A DNA stretch of 64,000 nucleotides from Haloplanus sp. CK5-1 (GCF_037201915.1 NZ_CP147505.1:682001-746000), one strand, 5' to 3'; shown: positions 51,332-63,806, counted from the first letter of the stretch. Notes: generated by a model from the sequence alone, not told the origin. Program-made: numbers and translations.

Positions 51332-52384
51332 ATGCGCTCCGTACGTACTCGGTTCTCGACGGACGCCGGACCGACGGCCGTGACGCTCTCGCGGGCGTCA
51401 CTGGCCGGACTGCTCGTCGTGTTCGGCGCGGCTCGTCTCCTCGGCGAGACGGTGTCGCTCCGGACACAGGCGGCCGTCTACCTCGTCGGGATGGTGGCGC
51501 TGAACCTGCCCCACGGCGGGTACGAACACTTCGCCAACTTACGGCGGCGGGCCCAGCGCTTCCGCGGCCGCTACGTCGCCGGCTACCTCTGTCTCGCGGC
51601 GGCGTTTCTCGGCCTCTTCCTCGTCGCGCCGGTGGTCGGACTGGCGCTCGCCGTCGGCGTCGCCGTCCTGAAAGGCGGGGGTGGCGACCTGTACGTCCTC
51701 GAGGCGACGACCGGAACCGGCCACCTCCGCACCCGGGGCCAGCGCCTACTCGCCGTCGTCGCACGCGGCGGCGCGGTGATGGCAGTCCCCATCGTCGCCT
51801 TCCCCGCGACGTTCCACACGTTCAGTTCGCTGATGGTGGGGATGGTCGACCCCGGCGGGCTGGCGGGCGTGGCGGCCCAGTTCGACGTGACGCGGCCGCT
51901 GATCGCCGGCGTCTACGGCGCGGCGGTACTCACTCACGTCGGCGTGGGCTACCGCCGCCGGCCCGGGACCGGGGCGTGGGCCGCCGACGCCGCCGAGACG
52001 GCGCTGCTCGTGGCGTACTTCGCAGTCGTCCCCGTCGTGGTCGCCGTGGGGCTGTACTTCCCGCTCTGGTACTCGGCGCGGCAGGTCGCGCGGGAACTCG
52101 CCGTCGACGACCCGGTCGAGGAGGGGCCGGACCTGCTCGGTGGCGACGGGGTGTCGACGGGGGCCGTCGCGCTCCGGGCGTGGGGCGTCCTCGTCGCCGG
52201 TGCGCTGGCGACGGCGGCCGTCGCCGTCGCCTTCTGGCTACTCGTCCCGAACCCGCTCCCCGGCGGGTCGCTCCGATTCGGCGGGGTCGCCTTCTGGAGC
52301 GTCTTCATCAGCGTGATCGCACTCCCGCACGTCGTCGTCGGGAGCGTCCTCGACCGAGGACGTGGTATCTGGCACGTCCCCTGA
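51332..52384 (+). CDS. Brp/Blh family beta-carotene 15,15'-dioxygenase
   Basis: A 350-residue integral membrane protein with eight or so helices. The family's conserved histidines lie in NLPHGGYEHFANL, FHTFSSLMVGM and VIALPHVVVGSVLD, in the usual places. Such enzymes cleave beta-carotene into two retinal molecules for opsins. Directly downstream (convergent, stops 1 base apart) is the CrtI-like desaturase. ATG at 51332. No opsin gene is in this window. Confidence 0.87.
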   Translation: MRSVRTRFSTDAGPTAVTLSRASLAGLLVVFGAARLLGETVSLRTQAAVYLVGMVALNLPHGGYEHFANLRRRAQRFRGRYVAGYLCLAAAFLGLFLVAPVVGLALAVGVAVLKGGGGDLYVLEATTGTGHLRTRGQRLLAVVARGGAVMAVPIVAFPATFHTFSSLMVGMVDPGGLAGVAAQFDVTRPLIAGVYGAAVLTHVGVGYRRRPGTGAWAADAAETALLVAYFAVVPVVVAVGLYFPLWYSARQVARELAVDDPVEEGPDLLGGDGVSTGAVALRAWGVLVAGALATAAVAVAFWLLVPNPLPGGSLRFGGVAFWSVFISVIALPHVVVGSVLDRGRGIWHVP

Positions 52385-53914
52385 TCAGTCCGCGCGGAAC
52401 CGTTTGACGAGCGAGCGTGACCCTGCCCCCTCCGTCGCGTCCTCCCGAACCGCCGCGGCGGTCTGTTCGCCGCCGACGAGACACATCGGGACGCCGATGC
52501 CCGGATCGGTGAACGAGCCGGTGTAGTAGAGCCCGGGGACGGCCTCGGACCGACGATTCGGCCGGAACGGCCCGGTCTGGGTGAGCGTGTGTGCGAGGCC
52601 GAGCGCAGTCCCCCTCGGGTAGCCCATCTCGGTGAACTCGGAGAGGCAGGCCGACTCCTCGACGACGATCCGGTCGCGGAGGTCGACGCCGGTGTGTGCC
52701 GACAGGTCGTCGAGAATCGTCTCGCGGTAGCGGGCGCGTCGCTCCGGGCCGTCGTCCAGTCCGGGGGCGACCGGGACGAGGACGACGACCGTCGAGTGGC
52801 CGTCGGGGGCGACGGTGTCGTCCGTGCGTGAGGGGACGTTCACGTAGTAGGAGGGGTCGTCGGGCCAGGCGGGGTCGTCGAAGATGGCCTCGAAGTGGGT
52901 GCGCCAGTCCGTCGGGAGGACGAGCGTGTGGTGTTCCAGCGTATCGAGGTCGCCCTCGACGCCGAGATACAGGAGGAACGCGGCGGGGGCGTAGGTCCGG
53001 TCGTCCCAGTAACCGGGGTCGTGATCCGCCGTTCCCGCCGGGAGCAACTCCCGGTCGACGTGGGCCGGTGGCGCGTCGCTGACGACGCGGTCGAAGGTTC
53101 GTCTCTCACCCTCGGCCGTGACGGCCACCCCGTCGGTGGCGCGTTCGATCCGGGTGACGAGGGTGTCCGTCTCGAACGTGACGCCCAGGTCGCGGGCCAG
53201 TCGGGCGATTCCGTCGACGACGCTCGCCATCCCACCCTGTGGGTAGTAGACGCCGAGGTCGAAGTCGACGTGGCTCATCAGCGAGTAGAGTGCGGGCGTG
53301 TTGTACGGCGACCCGCCGAGGAAGACCAGCGTGTACTCGACGAGCTGTCTCAACTTCTGGTGGCCGAAGTACGTGCCGACGTGGTCGTCCATCGACCCGA
53401 GAAGGGTGACCCCGCGGGCCGCCCGCAACAGGCCGGGATCGATCCAGTCGCGGAGTCGCGGCCGGCGCTGGTAGACGAACTCCTCCATGCCGACCTCGTA
53501 GGCCTCGGCAGCGTCGGCAAGGTAGCGGTCGAGCGCGTCCCCGGCTCCCGATTCGTAGGATTCGAAGAGTGCGCGCTGACCGGGTCGATCCGCCGGGACC
53601 GCGGCGCTGTCTCCGTCCTTCCAGAACACGCGGTAGTTCGGATCGAGTCGGGTCAGCGAGTAGTACGACTCGGGGTCGAGACCGAACCGGCCGAAGAAGC
53701 GCTCGAAGACTTCGGGCATCAGGTACCACGACGGGCCGGTGTCGAACTGGAACCCGTCGCGCTCGATGCGGCCGGCCACGCCGCCGAGGCCGTCGCGCCG
53801 TTCGACGACCGTCACGTCGGCCCCGGCGTCGGCGAGGTGGCAGGCCGCCGAGAGGCCGCCGATGCCGGCACCGACGACTGCGACCGATTCGGAGTCGAGG
53901 TGTGTCGTGACCAT
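52385..53914 (-). CDS. Phytoene desaturase/carotenoid oxidoreductase (CrtI-like)
   Basis: A 509-residue FAD enzyme. The dinucleotide-binding motif is VAVVGAGIGGLSAACHLADAG followed by VVERRDGLGGVAGRIERDGFQFDTGPSWYLMPEVFE, and the C-terminal signature is GLYYTGSFTDPGIGVPMCLVGGEQTAAAV. These are hallmarks of phytoene desaturase and its carotenoid relatives. It may desaturate phytoene/lycopene or act in bacterioruberin synthesis. ATG at 53912-53914; a TATA (ttataata) lies near 54001-54008, so the message may have about 60 untranslated bases. Confidence 0.9.
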   Translation of the reverse strand: MVTTHLDSESVAVVGAGIGGLSAACHLADAGADVTVVERRDGLGGVAGRIERDGFQFDTGPSWYLMPEVFERFFGRFGLDPESYYSLTRLDPNYRVFWKDGDSAAVPADRPGQRALFESYESGAGDALDRYLADAAEAYEVGMEEFVYQRRPRLRDWIDPGLLRAARGVTLLGSMDDHVGTYFGHQKLRQLVEYTLVFLGGSPYNTPALYSLMSHVDFDLGVYYPQGGMASVVDGIARLARDLGVTFETDTLVTRIERATDGVAVTAEGERRTFDRVVSDAPPAHVDRELLPAGTADHDPGYWDDRTYAPAAFLLYLGVEGDLDTLEHHTLVLPTDWRTHFEAIFDDPAWPDDPSYYVNVPSRTDDTVAPDGHSTVVVLVPVAPGLDDGPERRARYRETILDDLSAHTGVDLRDRIVVEESACLSEFTEMGYPRGTALGLAHTLTQTGPFRPNRRSEAVPGLYYTGSFTDPGIGVPMCLVGGEQTAAAVREDATEGAGSRSLVKRFRAD

Positions 53915-53997
53915 GGTGTGGCGACGGAGCTGTCTCGCCGTCGTCTGCCGGTCGTAGGGACGCGACGGGGGTGACGGCTCTCCCCCAACAGTGGGGG

Positions 53998-54008
53998 GTA
54001 TTATAACC
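53998..54008 (-). promoter_or_regulatory. TATA-like element of the carotenoid desaturase gene
   Basis: The plus strand reads ggtattataacc; on the minus strand ggttataatacc is a strong TATA match with flanking C's. If used, transcription starts near 53977, leaving about 60 nt before the ATG at 53914. Confidence 0.45.
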
Positions 54009-54127
54009 GCCGGGCGGCGTCGACCGGAAGCAGGCTTTCGTCGCTTCGGTCGCAACCCCGGTCGACGTTCCCGAAGAAAGACACGAACCACGCACGCAAG
54101 GGCGCCGCCGGGGTCGGGGAGCGACCG

Positions 54128-55789
54128 CTACGTTACCGACACCGACTCGGTCCGGGTCGTGGCCTCGGCGTCGGTAGAGAGGTCGAACGTCTCGAGCAGT
54201 TCTTGCAGGGCCTCGGCCTGTTCCGACAGGTCGTCGATGCGCGTCGACACGTCCGCGAGGGCGTCGGCCTGTGCCTCGGCGGCGGCGGCGACGTTCGTCG
54301 CTTCCGTCGCGGTTTCGGCGCTCGTCTCCTCGATCTGCTCGATCATCGAGACGGTCTCCTCGGTCGAGGCGGCCTGCTGGTCGGTCGCGTCCGTGATCTC
54401 CTGCATCCCCTCGTCGGTCTCGGTCGCGTGTTCGGCGATGCGTTCCAGCGAGTCGATGGCGTCCTCGACGGTCTCGACCGCACCGTCGACCTCCTCGGTC
54501 GTGCGCTGCATCCCCTCGACGGTAGCCGTCGTCTGTGCCTGGACTCCCTCGATGATCTCCTGAATCCGGGTCGCCTCGGACTGGGCCTCCTCGGCGAGGG
54601 ACTTCACCTCGTCGGCGACGACGGCGAACCCCTCGGTGCCTTCCTCGGAGTGAGCGGCCTCGATCGAAGCGTTGAGTGCGAGCAGATTCGTCCGCTCGGC
54701 GATGTCGGAGATGGTGGCGACGATGTCGCCCATCCGCGTCATCCGCTCGTCGAGTTCGCTGAGTTGCGACATCGTCTCGGTCGTCCGGTTCTCGATGGCG
54801 TCCATTTTCTCGAGGACGTCGGTCGCGGATTCGCGCCCCGACTCGCCAATTTCGGCGGTTCGGGTCGACACCTCGGCGACGCTGTCGGCGGAGGCCGCGA
54901 TCTCCTCGACGGCCGCCGACAGGTCGCTCATCTCCGAGACGATCCGCTGGAGTTGGTCGCGCTGTTCGTCCGCGTCGGCCTCTATCTCGGCCGTCGCCGC
55001 GCTGATATCCTCGCTCGCCCCCACCACCTCGTCGACGTCGCTCGACGTCTCGACGGTCCGCTCGGAGACGGTGTCCGCGAACGCGTACACCTCCGCGATG
55101 GTCCCCTCGAGGTCGTCCAGCATCCGGTTGAACGAGCGTGCGATCGACGCCATGGCGGCGCTCTCGTCGTCGGGGTCCATCCGGACCGAGAGGTCCTTGT
55201 CTGCGGCGGCGGCCATCACGTCGCCGTACTCGTCGGCGGTGCGTTCGAGGTGGTCGGTCAGTTCCTCCAGTTCGCGCGTGTTGGTGCGGAGGTTGTCCGT
55301 CATCCGGTCGAGGTCGTCGCCGAACGACCCCGGCACCGGCGCGTCGAGGACGTCGGCGTCGAAGTCGGCCCGAGCGAGGGCGTCCGCTTTCGCCGAAATC
55401 GTCTCCAGCGACGCCCGCATCTCGTCGAACGCGCGGACGAGGCTCCCGATCTCGTCGATCTGATCGGTTTCCGAAACTTCGGCCGCGTCGAGTTCGCCCT
55501 CGGCGATGGTCGTCGCCGCCGCTTCGAGTTCCGCGATCGGCGTGATGAAGTCTCGGCGGGTGATCAACAGGGTGTTGCCGAAGGCGACGGCCGCCCCTCC
55601 GAGGAGGACGGCGGTCGCGAGCGATCGGACGCCACCGGACAGCACGAACGGGAGGCCCGCGAGCACGACCGCGACGCCGAACTGGATGGTGACGGCAGCG
55701 ACGATCTTGCGTTCGACCGACTCGGTGACGCCGAGTCGATCCATCGACCCCCAGAGGGCCCGTCGGTACAGCGCGGAAATCTCGTCCAT
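54128..55789 (-). CDS. Haloarchaeal methyl-accepting transducer (Htr)
   Basis: A 553-residue protein. Two membrane helices near residues 28-50 and 55-76, then a HAMP region (ITRRDFITPIAELEAAATTIAEGEL), a second HAMP-like segment (about 160-225), and a long coiled-coil signalling domain with the hairpin tip ISDIAERTNLLALNASIEAAHSEEGTEGFAVVADEVKSLAEEAQ. No large extracellular domain, so it may sense through an adjacent membrane partner, as HtrI/HtrII do with sensory rhodopsin. Its neighbours are retinal and carotenoid genes. ATG at 55787-55789. Confidence 0.9.
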   Translation of the reverse strand: MDEISALYRRALWGSMDRLGVTESVERKIVAAVTIQFGVAVVLAGLPFVLSGGVRSLATAVLLGGAAVAFGNTLLITRRDFITPIAELEAAATTIAEGELDAAEVSETDQIDEIGSLVRAFDEMRASLETISAKADALARADFDADVLDAPVPGSFGDDLDRMTDNLRTNTRELEELTDHLERTADEYGDVMAAAADKDLSVRMDPDDESAAMASIARSFNRMLDDLEGTIAEVYAFADTVSERTVETSSDVDEVVGASEDISAATAEIEADADEQRDQLQRIVSEMSDLSAAVEEIAASADSVAEVSTRTAEIGESGRESATDVLEKMDAIENRTTETMSQLSELDERMTRMGDIVATISDIAERTNLLALNASIEAAHSEEGTEGFAVVADEVKSLAEEAQSEATRIQEIIEGVQAQTTATVEGMQRTTEEVDGAVETVEDAIDSLERIAEHATETDEGMQEITDATDQQAASTEETVSMIEQIEETSAETATEATNVAAAAEAQADALADVSTRIDDLSEQAEALQELLETFDLSTDAEATTRTESVSVT

Positions 55790-55965
55790 GCGTGACCCGA
55801 GTGATCGGGAACGTGACAAACTTGCGGTCGATTATCAAAAGCTGAAAACGGAGCATCCGATCCGGTCGAACGGCGCGAACGACCCCCGCGGGCGGTGCTC
55901 CGGACCGGGACGGAGCCACCGGGGACATCGGGGGGCTTATTCCCGGGACGCCCCACGGGGGAGGT

Positions 55966-56319
55966 ATGGACGACGAGATCAACCCGGAGGAGGTCGAATC
56001 GTTGCTGGACGCGGAGGACCGACCGCGGATCGTCGACATCCGTTCGCCGGCCGAGTTCGCCCGCGGCCACATCCCCTGGAGCGAGAACGTCCCGTTCAAC
56101 GAGTTGCCCGACCGGATCGACGAGTTCGCCGACGCGGACCACATCGTCACCGTCTGTCCCCACGGCAAGGCGAGCGTCCAGGCCGCCCGTCTCATCGGCT
56201 CCTACGAGGGGACGACCGCGGAGCGGATCGAGAGCATGGCCGGGGGGCTGGAGGCCTGGAGCGGCGACCTCGACGCCGACGAGGCGGACGACCGCGAGAC
56301 GCCGGACTCGCCGTTCTAA
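55966..56319 (+). CDS. Single-domain rhodanese
   Basis: A 117-residue rhodanese with RIVDIRSPAEFARGHIPWSENVPFNELPDRIDE and the active-site loop VTVCPHGKASVQAARL (catalytic Cys). It ends in an acidic tail. It would transfer sulfane sulfur to cyanide or an acceptor such as a thiol or ThiI-like protein. ATG at 55966. Confidence 0.88.
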   Translation: MDDEINPEEVESLLDAEDRPRIVDIRSPAEFARGHIPWSENVPFNELPDRIDEFADADHIVTVCPHGKASVQAARLIGSYEGTTAERIESMAGGLEAWSGDLDADEADDRETPDSPF

Positions 56320-56357
56320 CGAAAAACCGCTCGCTCGACTGCGGGCCTAGAGTCCGA

Positions 56358-58898
<2,541 letters not shown>

Positions 58899-58902
<4 letters not shown>

Positions 58903-59894
58903 GCCATTACCTCCTCCCGGGACGTGCGGACGCGCCGCCCGGGATCGAACGGCGAGCGCTCGCCGTCGACGCGGATCGTCACCCCCTCGGCCGTCGCGTC
59001 GACGACCACGTCCGCCGCCTCGTCGTCCGGGTGGCCGGCGTCGACCCGCGCGAGGTGAGCGAGCAGTCCGTCGGCCTCCCCCGGCGTCGCCGTCAGTCTG
59101 CCGTCGGGGGATACGAGCGCCACGCCGACGCCCGAGTCGAGGAGGGCAATCCCGACGCTCGCGGTCGCCTCGGCCATCGCGTCCGCGTGGCCGGACGCGC
59201 CGCTCGCCGCGACGGTCACCGTCCCGCAGTCGCCCTCGTCGTCGGCGAACTCCTGGACGACGAGGTCGTCGCGTTTGGCGCTCGCCTTCCAGTGGATGTC
59301 CCGTAGCGAGTCGCCGCGGGCGTACTCGCGGAGGTGGTCGAACGCGCCGCGTTCGGCGCTGGCGACCGACGTCGACAGCGCACGCAACCGCTCGGCGACC
59401 GCGGGCGACGGCCGGTAGACCCGCGGATACACCAGCACCGGGTCCTCGCCCGCGCCGACGAACGTCCGCTCCGCCAGCCCGAGGAGGTCACGGATCCGGA
59501 CGGTCGCCGGACCGACGGCGTGTTCGCCGCGCTCGCGGTACGTGATCTCGTACCGGAGCGGGTCGGCTCCGTCGCCGACGAGGCCGGCGGCGCGTGCAGT
59601 CCCGCCGACTCCCGCCGGGAGCCGATCGGTGACGACGGCGGTGGCCGGGGTGTCGGTCGCGACAGCGAGACCGACGACGCCGGTCGTCCCCGGGACGCTG
59701 GGTGGCGGGGTGGTGCGATCGACCTCGGGAGCGTCGACGGCGGCGAGTTGGACGACGGCGGCGACGAGGGCGACGGTCGCCGCGACGACGACGGCGTCGA
59801 GCGATCGGGGGCCGAACCGGACGGCCATCGCGACGCCCGCGGCGGCGGCGAGGGCGACCGCGAGTCCGCGTCGAGTGGGGCGGATCGGGAGCAT
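58899..59894 (-). CDS. DUF58 family protein
   Basis: A 331-residue protein with two N-terminal membrane helices (about 8-50), an extracellular-like beta domain and the DUF58 core LREYARGDSLRDIHWKASAKRDDLVVQEFADDEG, where HWKASAKRDDLVV is diagnostic. DUF58, MoxR and transglutaminase genes occur together in a large class of prokaryotic operons; their combined role is unclear but membrane or envelope protein maturation is often proposed. Stop overlaps the next start. Confidence 0.9.
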
Positions 59895-59895
59895 C

Positions 59896-60882
59896 TCAGT
59901 CGACGCGAACGGTCGTCAGGGCGGCGTCGACGACGGCCCGTCCCGGGCGGTCGGCGTCGATGCGGTGGCTCCAGACGCTCGGCGCTTCGGCCTGGACGTC
60001 GTCCGGGACGACGTAGTCGCGGCCGTCGAGGGCGGCCCGTGCCTGGGCGGCGCGGACGAGGGCGATCGCGCCCCGCGGACTCACGCCGAGCGTGGCGTGT
60101 TCCCGCGTGTGCGAGGCCAACTGCGAGACGTACCGGCGGACCGGTTCGCTCAGCGTGACGGTCGTGACCGTCCGCCGGGCGTCCCGCAGGTCGTCCAGCG
60201 AGGCGACGGGGTCGAGCGACTCGATCGGGTGTTCGCCGGCGACGCGTTGCAACAGCGCCGTCTCCTCGTCCTCGTCGGGGTAGCCCAGGCGGAGTTTCTT
60301 CATGAAGCGGTCCACCTCCGCCATCGGCAGGTCGTACGTGCGGCCGGGTTCGACGTCGTTCTGGGTGGCGATCACGGTGAAGGGGTCGGGAAGGGCGCGT
60401 GTCTCGCCGTCGACGGTCACCTGCTCTTCGGCCATCGCCTCCAGCAACGCGGCCTGTGTCTTCGGCGGTGCGCGGTTGATCTCGTCGCCGAGGACGACGT
60501 TCGCGAACACGGGACCGGGCTGGAACTCGAACTCCCGGGTCTTCTGGTTGAACACGTTGACGCCGGTCACGTCCGAGGGGAGGAGGTCGGGCGTGAACTG
60601 AACCCGCTTGAACGAGCAGTCGACGGAGGTGGCGACCGCCCGCCCGAGGACCGTCTTGCCGACGCCGGGGACGTCCTCCAACAGGAGGTGGCCCCGCGCG
60701 AGGACCGCGACGAGGATGTGCTCGATGGCGTCGTGGTGGCCCACGATGACGTCCTCGACGTTGTCGACGATGCGGTCCGTGAGCGCGGCGACCGCCGACA
60801 CCGACGACGGCGGGGTGTCGTTGCCATCCACCGCTACGCCGTCCGCATCCGTTCCCGGTCCCGGGGTGCCTGCGTCCGTCAT
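59896..60882 (-). CDS. MoxR-family AAA+ ATPase (DUF58-linked)
   Basis: A 328-residue AAA+ chaperone-like ATPase starting MTDAGTPGPGT (ATG 60880-60882). Walker A LEDVPGVGKTVLGRAVA, GVNVFNQKTREFEFQPGPVFAN, Walker B VVLGDEINRAPPKTQAALLEAM and sensor TVIATQNDVEPG, classic MoxR. It heads the MoxR-DUF58-transglutaminase operon. The longer upstream frame is not supported. A TATA-like ggtatagg lies near 60957-60964 on the minus strand. Confidence 0.9.
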   Translation of the reverse strand: MTDAGTPGPGTDADGVAVDGNDTPPSSVSAVAALTDRIVDNVEDVIVGHHDAIEHILVAVLARGHLLLEDVPGVGKTVLGRAVATSVDCSFKRVQFTPDLLPSDVTGVNVFNQKTREFEFQPGPVFANVVLGDEINRAPPKTQAALLEAMAEEQVTVDGETRALPDPFTVIATQNDVEPGRTYDLPMAEVDRFMKKLRLGYPDEDEETALLQRVAGEHPIESLDPVASLDDLRDARRTVTTVTLSEPVRRYVSQLASHTREHATLGVSPRGAIALVRAAQARAALDGRDYVVPDDVQAEAPSVWSHRIDADRPGRAVVDAALTTVRVD

Positions 60883-61053
60883 GATAGGGGAGCCGACGGC
60901 GGCCAGCGAGCCGGGAGGCCGACCGGCGGCGAGTGGGAGTGTGTTACGCGTCGACGTACCTATACCTTCGGCCGACGACCACCCCGCCCGTTTTATTTCG
61001 AGGGGAGACGTACGTCCGTGCGTGCCGAGCCCACACGAGCGGAGTGAGCGTAC

Positions 61054-61581
61054 GTGACCGACGACGAGGGTGAGAGCGAGGACGGTGGCGAGCGTTCGTC
61101 CGAAGCCGGCCTCGGCCACGGCGACCGGTCGACGCCTTTCTCGTCGAGTCGGTTCGCCGAAGTGACGGGGCAGTTCGTCCACGCGACCGAACTGGTCGCC
61201 GCGGCGGTGTTCGCCCTGCTGTTCGCCATCGGCGTCGTCGACCTCATGCTCCAGATCGTCCAAGCCATTCGGGCCGGACAGATCACCGACCCGTTGGTCG
61301 TCATCGGCTTCATCGACACCGGCCTCCTCCTCCTCATCATCGTCGAGGTGTACGAGACGGTGATCGCCTACACCGAGGAGAGCGAGACCCGCCGGATCGT
61401 CCGTCTCGTGATCTACACCGGCGTCATCGCGATGGTTCGAAAGACGATCATCTTCCGGACCGGCGAGTACGCCACCGCACAGGACGCGCTGTTCGCCGCC
61501 GTCAGCTACACCATACTGATCTTGGGGCTCGTCGGCCTGCTGCTCGTCGAGCGAGCGTACGGCGACCGACTCGGTACCTGA
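61054..61581 (+). CDS. PsiE family membrane protein
   Basis: A 175-residue protein with a hydrophilic N-terminus and four membrane helices, VAAAVFALLFAIGVVDLMLQIVQAI and FIDTGLLLLIIVEVYETVIAYTEE and two later ones, matching the phosphate-starvation-inducible PsiE family. A GTG at 61054 is used. Role unknown; in E. coli psiE is regulated by phosphate and cAMP. Divergent from the MoxR operon; a possible TATA (gttttatttc) is near 60989-60998. Confidence 0.82.
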   Translation: MTDDEGESEDGGERSSEAGLGHGDRSTPFSSSRFAEVTGQFVHATELVAAAVFALLFAIGVVDLMLQIVQAIRAGQITDPLVVIGFIDTGLLLLIIVEVYETVIAYTEESETRRIVRLVIYTGVIAMVRKTIIFRTGEYATAQDALFAAVSYTILILGLVGLLLVERAYGDRLGT

Positions 61582-61622
61582 CCGGGGCGCGCGCTTTTGT
61601 GGCTGTACCCCTACGCCGAAAC

Positions 61623-62531
61623 ATGTCGCCGGACCTCGCCCGTCCCCGCCCGTCCGAGGGGGAGTCGACCGTCGTCGAGACCAACGGCGTCCGCCTGCAC
61701 GTCGTCCGGGTCGGTCCCGACGACGGCCCGCCGGTCGTCCTGTTGCACGGCTTCCCGGAGTTCTGGTACGGCTGGCACGAGGTGGCCGACCGCCTCGCAG
61801 ACGCCGGCTACCGCGTGTACGTCCCGGACGGCCGGGGGTACAACGACAGCGAGAAGCCGAGCGGCGTCGCCGCCTACCGCCTCCCGACGCTCGCGGCCGA
61901 CGTCGCGGGACTGATCGACACCGTTGGGAGCGACGACGCCGGCGAGGCCCACGTCGTCGGCCACGACTGGGGGGCTGCGGTGGCGTGGTGGCTGGCGCTC
62001 GACCACCCCGACCGGGTCGCGACCCTGTCGGCGGTGAACGTCCCCCACCCCACGGTGATGGCGCGGACGCTCCGGCGGTCGTGGGACCAGCGCCTGCGGA
62101 GCTGGTACTTCGGCTTCTTCCAACTGCCCCGCCTGCCGGAACTGGTCGCCCGCGCCGGGGACTGGCGGCTCTTCGAGACGACGATGCGGGCTTCGAGTCG
62201 GCCGGGGACCTTCGACGACGCCGACTTCGAACGCTACCGGGCGGCGTGGTCGAAACCCGGCGCGATCACCGGGATGGTGAACTGGTACCGGGCCATCGCA
62301 CGCCACGCGCCGCCGGAGCGGACCGACCCGGTCGACCCGCCGACGCTCGTCCTCTGGGGGACGGGCGACGAGTATCTCCGGACGGAGATGGCTCGGGAGA
62401 GCGTCGCGTACTGTCGGGACGGGCGGGCGATTCTGGTCGACGACGCGACCCACTGGATCCACCACGAGGTCCCGGACCGCGTGACTGACCACCTCCGCGA
62501 GGGGTTCCGACGGGCGGGACCGACGCCCTGA
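61623..62531 (+). CDS. Alpha/beta hydrolase, epoxide hydrolase-like
   Basis: A 302-residue hydrolase. The oxyanion-hole motif is HGFPEFWYGW, the nucleophile elbow VVGHDWGAAVAWWLA (Asp nucleophile, as in epoxide hydrolases and haloalkane dehalogenases), and the catalytic His in DATHWIHHEVPDRV. HGFPEFWYxW and a catalytic Asp favour an epoxide hydrolase. ATG at 61623, 41 bases after psiE. Confidence 0.88.
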   Translation: MSPDLARPRPSEGESTVVETNGVRLHVVRVGPDDGPPVVLLHGFPEFWYGWHEVADRLADAGYRVYVPDGRGYNDSEKPSGVAAYRLPTLAADVAGLIDTVGSDDAGEAHVVGHDWGAAVAWWLALDHPDRVATLSAVNVPHPTVMARTLRRSWDQRLRSWYFGFFQLPRLPELVARAGDWRLFETTMRASSRPGTFDDADFERYRAAWSKPGAITGMVNWYRAIARHAPPERTDPVDPPTLVLWGTGDEYLRTEMARESVAYCRDGRAILVDDATHWIHHEVPDRVTDHLREGFRRAGPTP

Positions 62532-62570
62532 AACGGGAAGGTTCAACCCCCGTTACCGACGACTGCCGGC

Positions 62571-63806
62571 GTGGGACTCGCCGCCCGGTTCGTCGGCGAC
62601 GACGCCGACGTCGTCTCCGACCCACGGTTCAGAGTGCTGTTGCTGGGGAGCGTCGTCTCCCCCATGGGGGCCGCGCTGGTCTCGCCGCTGCTGGACACGC
62701 TGACCGGCGTCTACGGCGTGGGCGAGGCCCGGATCGGCCTCGTGATGGCGGCCTTCACCGCCCCCGCCATCGTCGCCATCCCGCTCGTGGGGCTGGCGTC
62801 GGATCGCTACGGCCGGAAACCGATCCTCACGTCGGGGTTGGCGCTGTTCGGCGCGGCGGGCGTCGGCCTCGCGTTCACCGCCGACTTCCGGACGACCGTC
62901 GCCCTCCGCCTCCTGCAGGGCGTCGGTTACACCGGCATCGCACCGATCCTCATCGCCGCCACGGGCGACCTCTTCGCCGGCGACCGCGAGGCGACCGCAC
63001 AGGGGCTGCGCTTCACCACGGTCGGCCTCTCGCTCGCCGTCTTTCCCGTTCTGGCGGGACTGCTCGTCTCCCTCGCGTGGCAGTACCCCTTCTACCTGTT
63101 CGCGCTGGGACTGCCGGCGGCGGCGGTCGTCCACGTCCACTTCGAGGAGTCGGCGGCCGACGCCGGCGACGACGAACGCGCCACCGGCCTCGACCTGCGG
63201 GGACTCGCCGGCGTCGTCCGCGACCCGCGGATCGGACTGGTGCTCGTCGGGCGGACCGTCCCGTCGGTTCTCTGGTTCGGCTTCCTGACGTACAACTCGA
63301 TCGTGGTCGTCCGACTGCTCGGCGGGACGCCCGGGGCCGCGGGAACGCTGGTCGGCCTCACGAGCGTCGCGAGTTCCGTCGGCGGGACACAGGTGGGGCG
63401 ACTCACCGCCGCCTTCGACACCCGGCGCACGCCGTTGCTCGTCGGAACCGCCGTCTCGGGGGTCGGACTCGCCGCCGTCGCCCTCGCCCCGTCGCTCCCC
63501 GTCGCTGGCGTCGGCTCGCTCGTCGTCGGCGCGGGGTTCGGCGTCGTGCTGACGCTCTACCGGAGCACTATCTCGACGCTCGCGCCCCCCCGACACCGGG
63601 GATCGCTCGTCAGCGTCGGCGAGTCCGCCGGCCGGACCGGAAGCACCCTCGCGCCGGTCGTCATGGGTGGTCTGGTCGCCTTCGCCACGCCGCGATACGG
63701 CTTCGGTGTCGCCGTCCGCGGGACGCTCCTAGCCGTCGCCGTCGGGAGCGTCGTCGTCGGGACGGCCTGCGTTCTGCTCGCCGATCCGGGCGACGGCGAC
63801 CACTAA
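62571..63806 (+). CDS. MFS transporter
   Basis: A 411-residue, 12-helix major facilitator. The cytoplasmic loop 2-3 signature GLASDRYGRKPIL, the first-half motifs LLQGVGYTGIAPILIAATGD and the second half with FGFLTYNSIVVVRLL and RHRGSLVSVGESAGRTGS are typical of drug:H+ antiporter-like members. Substrate unknown. A GTG at 62571 is the best start. Confidence 0.88.
   Translation: MGLAARFVGDDADVVSDPRFRVLLLGSVVSPMGAALVSPLLDTLTGVYGVGEARIGLVMAAFTAPAIVAIPLVGLASDRYGRKPILTSGLALFGAAGVGLAFTADFRTTVALRLLQGVGYTGIAPILIAATGDLFAGDREATAQGLRFTTVGLSLAVFPVLAGLLVSLAWQYPFYLFALGLPAAAVVHVHFEESAADAGDDERATGLDLRGLAGVVRDPRIGLVLVGRTVPSVLWFGFLTYNSIVVVRLLGGTPGAAGTLVGLTSVASSVGGTQVGRLTAAFDTRRTPLLVGTAVSGVGLAAVALAPSLPVAGVGSLVVGAGFGVVLTLYRSTISTLAPPRHRGSLVSVGESAGRTGSTLAPVVMGGLVAFATPRYGFGVAVRGTLLAVAVGSVVVGTACVLLADPGDGDH

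Noticed and set aside
53106-56195. 1029-codon minus-strand frame across the desaturase and transducer
   Set aside because: Shadow frame: the desaturase and transducer in other frames have full family signatures, and this one is arginine-rich.
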